Shown here in pieces: positions 1 to 5,879 of a stretch of 6,251 bases of DNA. Under the pieces are notes generated by a model. The model was not told the DNA's origin and ran no database searches. It saw only the letters and a program-made list of their open reading frames with translations. The stretch covers positions 75,493 to 81,743 of the forward strand of contig NZ_MOMC01000019.1 of NCBI RefSeq assembly GCF_001983105.1, written 5' to 3'. This DNA comes from Pseudofrankia asymbiotica (lineage in GTDB: Bacteria; Actinomycetota; Actinomycetes; Frankiales; Frankiaceae). Position 1 is the stretch's first letter; each line of letters starts with the position of its first letter. The position numbers were made by a program, and so were the translations under genes.

Positions 1-39
1 GGCATCAGCGGCCCTGTCGACACGAACGGCATCAGCGGC
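1..39. repeat. 12-bp direct repeat, 27-bp period
   Basis: GGCATCAGCGGC occurs at 1-12 and again at 28-39. The two 27-bp units agree at about 19 of 27 positions. A period of nine codons could mean the end of a repetitive upstream gene: the frame starting at position 1 reads Gly-Ile-Ser-Gly twice and stops with TAA at 70-72. It could equally be a noncoding minisatellite cut by the window edge. There is no third copy after position 54. Confidence 0.5.
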
Positions 40-492
40 ACTACTTGCGGAAACCTACACGGTCGACGTTAACTCGCCGAAAATCCATCACCGACGATAC
101 GCAACCGGACACGCTGTGACAGCACCGACTCGCCTGGCTTTATGTCGCCACGCCGAAGATGACACATGAGGATCACAGCGGACGGACCGGCGGCCATGGC
201 GCTCCGCGTGACGAAACGCACCGGAAAAATGATCAGCCCGCGAACACGCGCACCGACGGCCGCGACCGCCGCAGGTATCGCGCCAGCACGGCCCGGGAAC
301 CCTCGTTTCACCAGGTCACCGCGATCCCTTGCTCAGCTCGTCGGCCACCCCCGGGGCGAGCGGTGACGGCCGGCATCCCCTGTGCACCCGCAACATCGGC
401 CGATCTACAGTCCGGTAAGGTCAACAAGACCCCACGGGCGGGCAAAATGAGCGCCATGGGCGAAGATGAACGACTGCCACCGGGGAACAGGC

Positions 493-498
493 AGGTGA
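493..498 (+). promoter_or_regulatory. Probable ribosome binding site of gene 1
   Basis: AGGTGA lies 4 nt before the GTG at 503. It belongs to a direct repeat of GGTGACC (494-500 and 502-508), so the second copy contains the start codon itself. An in-frame TGA at 467-469 with no other start codon before 503 makes GTG 503 the first possible start of the gene 1 frame. The spacing is shorter than ideal; GGGGAA at 482-487 is a less likely alternative. Confidence 0.45.
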
Positions 499-502
499 CC
501 GG

Positions 503-2587
503 GTGACCACTCCGCGGGCCGACGCGCTCAGGGAGGATCTCCTCGCCAGGCTCTTCGAGCCGGCCGAGCGCTGGGGCTGGGAGTTCGCCCCGCCGCACGG
601 TGCCGTCCCGTCCCCGGAGGCCGGCCAGCCGCCGGTCTACGCGGACCCACCCGGGCCGTACGTCGCCGGCCTGGAACACCTGAGAGCGGACTCCCTCGGC
701 AAGATCTGGAAGCCCATCACCGGCGGCATCTTCGTCCTCGGCGGGCTCGCCATCCTGGGTGCCTCGGTCGGCCTCGGGCTGTTCACCCTGCTCGTCGGCG
801 CCGCGTTCTTCGCCTGGTGGTACCTGCCCTACCGGTCGGCGGACACCAAGCTCAAGAACATCATGGACGCCTACGCCGCGGAGGTCGCCCAGCACCGCGA
901 CGACTACCGACGCGTGTACGGCGACTGGCAGCGGCGGGTCGCCCACCACGACGAGGCCGAGCAGGACCGGCTCGCCTCGGGACTGGACTTCTACCCCCTC
1001 GACGCCTCGACGGCGCCGCGGGTGGACGTGTTCGGCGGCACCGCCGCCGGCTGGACGAGCCTGCTCGCCACCGGCGGCGCCTCCCTGCTCGCCACCGGGG
1101 CCGGCGTCCTGCTGGTCGACCTCAGCGAGCTGGCTGTGGGCGCCGGCCTCGTGATGGTCGCGAACGGAGCCGGCGTGCCCGCCGAGGTCCGGGAGCTGCC
1201 CCGCTCGCTGGAGAGGCTCGACCCGCTGGCCGGACTGGACCCGATCGACGCCGCCGAGCTGCTCGCCGACGCCTTCGACGCGGACCGTCGCGGTGGTAGC
1301 GACCCCACGCTGCGCGCGATCGACCTCAGCATCCTGCGGGCCGTCACCCGGTCGATCAGCATGCCGCTGACCTTCTCCCGGCTCGCCGCGGCGCTACGCG
1401 TCGTCAACAGCCAGAGCGCGGCCGTCGACGAGGGCGTGTTCACCGCCTACGAGGTCCAGGCGCTGCAGCAGGGAATGTTCGACCTCGGCCAGCGTGACCG
1501 CATCGCCGACCAGGCCAGCTTCCTCGGCACCGAGCTGGACACGCTCGCCGGGCGGGACGCGGCGCGGCCAGCGGAGCTGGCGGACCCGGCCGAGCTGGAA
1601 AGCGCCCAGACCCCCTGGTGGGGAGCGCCCGGCCTACGGGTCCTCGCGACGAGCAGCCAGGGTCCCGGCGGCGCCCGGCGCAAGGACCTCACCGACCGCG
1701 TCCTCATCCAGGTGCTGCTGCACCGGCTGCGCGGCCGCGGCCGGGACGGCGCCCGGGACACCCTGGTCATCGCCGGCGCGGACCACGTCGGCCGGCAGTC
1801 CCTGCAGGCGCTGATCAAGCAGGCCGAGCTCGCCCGGATCCGCCTCGTCCTGCTGTTCGAGCACCTCGGCGACGACGCGGAGAGACTGATCGGCACCGGC
1901 GGCAGCGCGACGATCTTCATGCGCCTGGGCAACTCCCGCGAGGCGGCGCTCGCGGCCGACCACATCGGCAAGGGCCACCGGTTCGTGCTCTCCCAGCTGA
2001 CCGAACAGATCGGCAGGAACTTCAACGAGGGCCTCAGCAACACCTACGGCGAACAGGACGGCACGGCCGAGACCAAGGGCAAGAGCGGCGGAAGGCACTT
2101 CGGCGGGGGCGGCAAGGGCGAGAACAGCGGCTGGAACGAGTCGACCACCACGTCGCACTCGTCGACCTGGTCGAACACGGTGAACGTCAGCGCCGGGATG
2201 TCGCACACCGCCGGCTCGACCCTGCAGCGCGAGAAGGACTACACCGTCGAGCCGACCGTGCTGCAGAGCCTCGCGCCGACCGCGTTCATCCTGGTCGGCA
2301 CCGGCGAAGGCGAAGCCCGCGTCCGCCCCGGCGACTGCAACCCCGGTGTGGTGCTGCTCCCCCGGGTCTCCGGGCAGGCCCGGGAGATCACCGCCGGCCG
2401 GACCGCTCCCGGACCGAGCTACGTCAACGCCGGTGCGCAGCAGATCCCGGCGCCGCAGCAGGGCTACCAGAACCCCTACGGGCAGCGGGCGTATCCGGGC
2501 CAGCCCGGCTACCCCCAGCAGGGCTACCCGACGGGCCCTCACCACCAGCAGCCGCCGCCGTACGGCTGGCCCGGCCAGCAGCGGTAG
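503..2587 (+). CDS. Membrane-anchored VirD4/TraG-like pseudo-ATPase
   Basis: The 694-residue product has an N-terminal region of about 70 residues, two hydrophobic segments (about 72-90 and 92-108), a charged helical stretch (115-160) that may form a coiled coil, and a large domain probably in the cytosol. That domain follows the TraG/VirD4/HerA layout. Residues 174-186 (VDVFGGTAAGWTS) sit where Walker A should be, but tryptophan 184 replaces the catalytic lysine. Strand VLLVD (202-206) follows as expected. At the Walker B position residues 420-429 read TLVIAGADHV, without the usual Asp-Glu pair. Residues 447-504 resemble the C-terminal motor region of coupling proteins. Residues 519-575 are rich in Ser, Thr, Gly and Asn, and 650-694 form a Gln/Gly/Tyr/Pro-rich tail. 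ATP hydrolysis is therefore unlikely, and a scaffolding or regulatory role for the gene 2 motor 15 nt downstream is my inference. Family placement is by motif order from memory, without a profile search; an unrelated membrane protein is the alternative. Confidence 0.9.
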   Translation: MTTPRADALREDLLARLFEPAERWGWEFAPPHGAVPSPEAGQPPVYADPPGPYVAGLEHLRADSLGKIWKPITGGIFVLGGLAILGASVGLGLFTLLVGAAFFAWWYLPYRSADTKLKNIMDAYAAEVAQHRDDYRRVYGDWQRRVAHHDEAEQDRLASGLDFYPLDASTAPRVDVFGGTAAGWTSLLATGGASLLATGAGVLLVDLSELAVGAGLVMVANGAGVPAEVRELPRSLERLDPLAGLDPIDAAELLADAFDADRRGGSDPTLRAIDLSILRAVTRSISMPLTFSRLAAALRVVNSQSAAVDEGVFTAYEVQALQQGMFDLGQRDRIADQASFLGTELDTLAGRDAARPAELADPAELESAQTPWWGAPGLRVLATSSQGPGGARRKDLTDRVLIQVLLHRLRGRGRDGARDTLVIAGADHVGRQSLQALIKQAELARIRLVLLFEHLGDDAERLIGTGGSATIFMRLGNSREAALAADHIGKGHRFVLSQLTEQIGRNFNEGLSNTYGEQDGTAETKGKSGGRHFGGGGKGENSGWNESTTTSHSSTWSNTVNVSAGMSHTAGSTLQREKDYTVEPTVLQSLAPTAFILVGTGEGEARVRPGDCNPGVVLLPRVSGQAREITAGRTAPGPSYVNAGAQQIPAPQQGYQNPYGQRAYPGQPGYPQQGYPTGPHHQQPPPYGWPGQQR
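1060..1098 (+). repeat. 15-bp direct repeat after the degenerate P-loop
   Basis: CCTGCTCGCCACCGG occurs at 1060-1074 and 1084-1098, a 24-bp period. It encodes an eight-residue near-duplication, SLLATGGA followed by SLLATGAG (residues 186-201), in the position of the helix that follows Walker A. The reading frame is preserved. It may be a local duplication, or only similar codon choice for a Gly/Ala/Leu-rich helix. Confidence 0.6.
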
Positions 2588-2602
2588 GCCGGGACGAGCG
2601 AG

Positions 2603-5600
2603 ATGCTGGACGGATTCCGGTTCCACCGGCTGCTCTCCGCGCCCCGCCCGCCCGACTCGACGGACCGCCCCGACCCCGCGCCGGCCCAGTTGTTCGCCGC
2701 GCTCCTCGCGGCGCACGCGGACCTGACCAGCGACGCCTCCGGCGGTGCCACCGCCGCCGGAGGCCCCGGCGGTCCGGCTGGCGCTGTCGGTCCGGCTGGC
2801 CCAGGCCGGCCGGCTGGCGCTGTCGGTCCGGCTGGCTTTGTCAGTCCGGCTGGTCCGGGCCGGCCGGCTGCCGGTATTGGTCGTCCTACTGATGGCATCG
2901 GTCTGACTGGCGATGACCCAGCGATAGCGGTCTGTTGGGTACGCGTACCCGGAGACCCGCATATCCGGGTCCTCGTCGGCGGCCGGCCGTACTTCCCACC
3001 GGCGCGGGCTGGCGCGGGCGACACGCCCGGCGAGGCGTCCCCCGTGCTCTATCCGCCGGGCAGCAGGGGCGCCCCGGTCCGCGGCACGGACGTCGCCGCC
3101 ACCCTGGCCAGCCTGCCCTGCTGGCTGCGCTGCGAGGGAACGGCCGATGCCCTGTGGGCCGCCCCGGACGCGAGCGGCTCAGCAGGTCCCCCGGGTCGGG
3201 CGGCCGGCCTGGACGGCCCCGCGCGGCACGGCTCGTTCGACGACTACGCGGCCCACCTGCCGGGGGCCTACGCCTGGCTGGTGATCGCGCGGCCGGTGCC
3301 GGCCGCCGCCGTCGACGAGGAGCGCGAGGGCATCCTGCGCATGATCCCGTTCCTCCGCCAGCATGAGCAGCGCGGTGACGAGCACAGCCGGCTGGAGGTC
3401 AACCGGGCCGAGGCCCGATACCGCGAGCTCACGCGGTCGCGCGCGGCCGGCATGTGGGACGTCCGGGTGCTCGTCGGCGGCCCCGACCCGGCGGCGGCCA
3501 GGACGACCGCCACCCTGCTGTGCGGCGCCGGCGACCTGGATGGCCTGCCATACCTGCTCACACCACGCACGGCCGAGGTGACCTCGTTCGCGGGGGCGCT
3601 CGGCACCGCGGAGAAGCCCAGGATGGCGAACGGGCCGGGTCTGGGTGGCCGGCCCGCCGCGGGCGTCGAGGCGACGTTCCCGTTCCGCGCGAGCGGTGAG
3701 CTCGTCGCCGCGCTCGCGCGCCCACCGCGGCGGGAACTGCCCGGGATCACGCTGGTCACCCCGCACACGTTCGACGTCACCCCCGAGGGGTCCATACCGG
3801 CGAGCGAGCCGATGGCGCCGGCCACCGTCACCGTCCACGAAGGAAGCCCGACCGGGCGGGGGCTGGGCCAGGGGCAGGGGCTGGTGCTCGGCCAGGTGCT
3901 CGACGCCTCGTGGTCCGCGGCCGGTGTGCTGCCGGTGCCGCGTGCCACGCTCAACAGGCACGGCTTCGTCTGTGGGGCGACGGGCTCGGGCAAGTCGCAG
4001 ACGGTCCGTTCCCTGCTGGAGTCGCTGGCCCGCTCCGCCGAGCCGGTGCCCTGGCTAGTGCTGGAGCCGGCGAAGGCCGAGTACGCCCGCATGGCGGGCC
4101 GGCTCGCCGGCCACAGCGATGTCCTGGTGATCAGGCCAGGACGCCTCGACGCCCCGCCCGCCGGGCTCAACCCGCTGGAGCCGGAGCCGGGGTTTCCGCT
4201 GCAGAGCCACATCGACCTGGTGCGTGCGCTGTTCCTGGCGGCGTTCGAGGCACACGAGCCGTTCCCGCAGGTCCTCGCCCGAGCGCTCACCGTCTGCTAC
4301 GCGGAGGCCGGCTGGGACCTGGTGGCCGGCCGGATGCGCCCCGAGCACCGGCCGCGGTTCCGGGACGACGAGCCCCTGGTGCCGGTCCGGCCCCGGTACC
4401 CGACGCTCGGCGACCTGCGGCGCACGGCCGCCAGGGTGGTCGAGAACATCGGGTACGGCGCCGAGGTGACGGCGGATGTGCGCGGCTTCGTCGACGTGCG
4501 GATCGGCTCGCTGCGCGAGGGCACGCCGGGACGTTTCTTCGAGGGCGGCCACCCGCTCGACGTCGGCGCCCTGCTGACCCGCAATGTGGTGTTCGAGCTC
4601 GAGGACATCACCAATGACCAGGACAAGGCGTTCCTGCTCGGCGTCGTGCTCATCCGGATCGTCGAACACCTGCGTGTCAGGCACGGCGCCTCCGGGACGG
4701 ACGAGCTGCGCCACGTGCTCGTCGTCGAGGAGGCCCACCGGCTGCTCAGGAACGTCGAGGACGGCCCGGCGGCGGCCGCGGTGGAACTCTTCGCGTCACT
4801 GCTCGCCGAGATCCGCGCCTACGGCGAGGGTGTGATCGTCGTCGAGCAGATCCCCTCGAAGATCCTGCCCGACGTCCTGAAGAACACGGCGCTGAAGGTG
4901 ATGCACCGACTGCCGTCCGCCGAGGACCGCCAGACCGTCGGCGCGACGATGAACCTGCGCGAGGAACAGTCCGAGCTGGTCGTGTCCCTCCCGCCGGGTG
5001 TCGCGGCGGTCGCGGTCGACGGGATGGACCGCCCTGTACTGACCAGGATGACCCCGGGCACGCACCGGGAGTCGACCGAGCACGCCCGCTACGACGCCGC
5101 CCCGCTCGCCGGCCGCCGCAGCCCGCTGTGCGGCGCCGACTGCCACATCCGCGCCGCCTGCACCCTCGACCAGGTCAACGACGCGGCCCACCTGGCCGAC
5201 GAACCACGTCTCGTCGTCTGGGTCGAGGCCGTCGCCGCCCACCAGGTCACCGGACTCGCGCATCTGCTCGGCCAGGCGCCGCCCGCGCCCGTCGAGGCGC
5301 TGCGCGCCGAGCTCACCGCACTCCCGGCACGCACCCTGGACTGCCTGCTCGCCCACGTCGTCGACCGCGCCGTCGCCGCCCGCGTCATCCTCCTACGACC
5401 CGACGTCGACCCCGACGACTTCGCCGCCCGCCTCGCCCACACCCTGCGCCGCATCCTCGCCAACGCTCCCCCGGACAACGCCGACACCCGCCGCTGGACC
5501 GCCGGCGCCTACCGCTGGATGGATGTCCGCCAGGCCCTGGCACGGGCCGCGAGACATCCAGATGCCGGCGACGGTCCGCACCCCGAGACCCCGGATTGGC

Positions 5601-5875
5601 TCCGGCGACGGCTGTCACTCGCGGGTGAGACGGTCCTGGACCAGTACGCCGAGCTACGCGACAGCGCGCTCTTCTCTGAGCACAGTGATCTCGTCAGCGT
5701 TGGAGATCCGGTCATATCGGGGCTGGTCACCGCGGTACGCGCGCTCAGCGGCGGCATAACACCGAACGATGTTCGCGCGGGGCTCCGGCTGTCGTGCGCC
5801 GGCACAGTCCTCGACGAGCTGGCCTTCCAGATCGCGGACCTGCTCGACGCACGTTCCGACCTGGCGAGGAGTTGA
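2603..5875 (+). CDS. HerA/VirB4-like ATPase (DNA- or substrate-translocating motor)
   Basis: The 1090-residue product is a probable hexameric P-loop motor of the HerA/FtsK superfamily. Residues 1-45 are a short conserved-looking N-terminus, and 46-100 a Gly/Pro/Ala linker made of tandem repeats. Residues 105-440 resemble the N-terminal part of VirB4/TraC-like ATPases, with a helical stretch (237-282). The motor core runs from about 445 to 815: Walker A GATGSGKS (458-465), the strand LVLEPAKAEY (485-494), the segment GLNPLEPEPG (521-530), Walker B HVLVVEEAHRL (704-714) and the HerA-type motif VVEQIPSK (746-753). Then come a C-x3-C-x5-C cluster (C843, C847, C853) and a helical C-terminal domain of about 235 residues that I do not recognise. 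All residues needed for ATP hydrolysis appear present, unlike gene 1. The ATG at 2603 has only a weak ribosome site (GGGACGAG, 2591-2598), so translational coupling to gene 1 is plausible. No nuclease, Sir2 or other effector domain is evident. The substrate is unknown; HerA-type proteins move DNA and VirB4-type proteins energise secretion. Confidence 0.93.
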   Translation: MLDGFRFHRLLSAPRPPDSTDRPDPAPAQLFAALLAAHADLTSDASGGATAAGGPGGPAGAVGPAGPGRPAGAVGPAGFVSPAGPGRPAAGIGRPTDGIGLTGDDPAIAVCWVRVPGDPHIRVLVGGRPYFPPARAGAGDTPGEASPVLYPPGSRGAPVRGTDVAATLASLPCWLRCEGTADALWAAPDASGSAGPPGRAAGLDGPARHGSFDDYAAHLPGAYAWLVIARPVPAAAVDEEREGILRMIPFLRQHEQRGDEHSRLEVNRAEARYRELTRSRAAGMWDVRVLVGGPDPAAARTTATLLCGAGDLDGLPYLLTPRTAEVTSFAGALGTAEKPRMANGPGLGGRPAAGVEATFPFRASGELVAALARPPRRELPGITLVTPHTFDVTPEGSIPASEPMAPATVTVHEGSPTGRGLGQGQGLVLGQVLDASWSAAGVLPVPRATLNRHGFVCGATGSGKSQTVRSLLESLARSAEPVPWLVLEPAKAEYARMAGRLAGHSDVLVIRPGRLDAPPAGLNPLEPEPGFPLQSHIDLVRALFLAAFEAHEPFPQVLARALTVCYAEAGWDLVAGRMRPEHRPRFRDDEPLVPVRPRYPTLGDLRRTAARVVENIGYGAEVTADVRGFVDVRIGSLREGTPGRFFEGGHPLDVGALLTRNVVFELEDITNDQDKAFLLGVVLIRIVEHLRVRHGASGTDELRHVLVVEEAHRLLRNVEDGPAAAAVELFASLLAEIRAYGEGVIVVEQIPSKILPDVLKNTALKVMHRLPSAEDRQTVGATMNLREEQSELVVSLPPGVAAVAVDGMDRPVLTRMTPGTHRESTEHARYDAAPLAGRRSPLCGADCHIRAACTLDQVNDAAHLADEPRLVVWVEAVAAHQVTGLAHLLGQAPPAPVEALRAELTALPARTLDCLLAHVVDRAVAARVILLRPDVDPDDFAARLAHTLRRILANAPPDNADTRRWTAGAYRWMDVRQALARAARHPDAGDGPHPETPDWLRRRLSLAGETVLDQYAELRDSALFSEHSDLVSVGDPVISGLVTAVRALSGGITPNDVRAGLRLSCAGTVLDELAFQIADLLDARSDLARS
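2735..2764 (+). repeat. Perfect 11-bp inverted repeat (strong hairpin) inside gene 2
   Basis: GCCTCCGGCGG at 2735-2745 is the exact reverse complement of CCGCCGGAGGC at 2754-2764, leaving an 8-nt loop. In RNA the stem could extend by a U-G and a G-C pair to 13 bp closed by CCAC. It lies in codons 45-54 of gene 2, about 130 nt after the start codon and 6 nt before the tandem repeats. No T-run follows, so it is not a classical terminator. It could slow ribosomes or polymerase, or be the scar of a repeat-driven rearrangement. Confidence 0.7.
2771..2878 (+). repeat. Six tandem 18-bp repeats encoding a Gly/Pro/Ala linker
   Basis: Six consecutive 18-bp units with consensus GGTCCGGCTGGCGCTGTC begin at 2771, 2789, 2807, 2825, 2843 and 2861. 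They encode the hexapeptides GPAGAV, GPAGPG, RPAGAV, GPAGFV, SPAGPG and RPAAGI. Units 1-3 match units 4-6 in order, so there is also a 54-bp higher-order period (2771-2824, 2825-2878). The unit is a whole number of codons, so copy changes would lengthen or shorten the linker without breaking the frame. The linker joins the first 45 residues of the ATPase to its body. Confidence 0.85.
2937..2950. repeat. Perfect 14-bp palindrome
   Basis: GGGTACGCGTACCC is its own reverse complement. It lies within gene 2 (codons 112-116), shortly after the tandem repeats, in a locally lower-GC patch (about 2870-2940). It could be a protein-binding site, but inside a coding region with no promoter visible nearby chance is a fair explanation. 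Confidence 0.5.
5866..5871 (+). promoter_or_regulatory. Ribosome binding site of gene 3
   Basis: GAGGAG lies 8 nt before the GTG at 5880, inside the last codons of gene 2 (stop TGA at 5873-5875). Good sequence and spacing make this the best ribosome site in the window and the main reason to place a gene start at 5880. Confidence 0.65.
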
Positions 5876-5879
5876 CGCG

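Larger units (their letters stand above)
1..502. other. Leader region without a convincing gene
   Basis: This half-kilobase precedes the operon. Its third-position G+C in any open frame is near 70%, well below the roughly 90% seen in gene 1, so I see no coding signature. Two weak -10-like hexamers (TACAGT at 406-411, TAAGGT at 416-421) lie 80-100 nt before the gene 1 start, but neither has a good -35 box at 16-18 nt spacing. The operon promoter is probably in this stretch but cannot be placed. A short stem, GGTC-AACAA-GACC at 419-431, is too weak to call a terminator or riboswitch. No tRNA, attachment site or insertion-sequence end was seen. Confidence 0.6.

Noticed and set aside
406..421. 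Possible -10 boxes TACAGT and TAAGGT
   Set aside because: Neither has a credible -35 element at proper spacing, so no promoter is called.
159..506. 115-codon forward ORF upstream of gene 1
   Set aside because: Third-position G+C of about 70%, no recognisable motif and a composition like random GC-rich DNA. Only the overlap with the gene 1 start speaks for it, so it is kept as a finding and not called a gene.
2565..2579. Hairpin GCTGGC-CCG-GCCAGC near the gene 1 stop, considered as a terminator
   Set aside because: A 6-bp stem with a 3-nt loop and no T-run, inside coding sequence; such stems are common by chance at this GC, and gene 2 follows closely.
2771..2878. Tandem repeats considered as a CRISPR array
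   Set aside because: The 18-bp units abut without spacers and are read in frame within gene 2, so this is a coding minisatellite.
1618..2892. 424-codon forward ORF in another frame
   Set aside because: Its Arg/Pro/Ala-rich translation is the usual shadow of a GC-rich gene, and it spans the gene 1 stop and gene 2 start.
1634..2962. 442-codon ORF on the minus strand
   Set aside because: It lies antisense across genes 1 and 2, which have clear domain motifs and strong codon bias. Long antisense frames are expected in DNA of this GC content.
3268..4290. 340-codon ORF on the minus strand
   Set aside because: It is antisense to the ATPase core of gene 2, and its Ser/Arg/Ala-rich translation has no domain signature.
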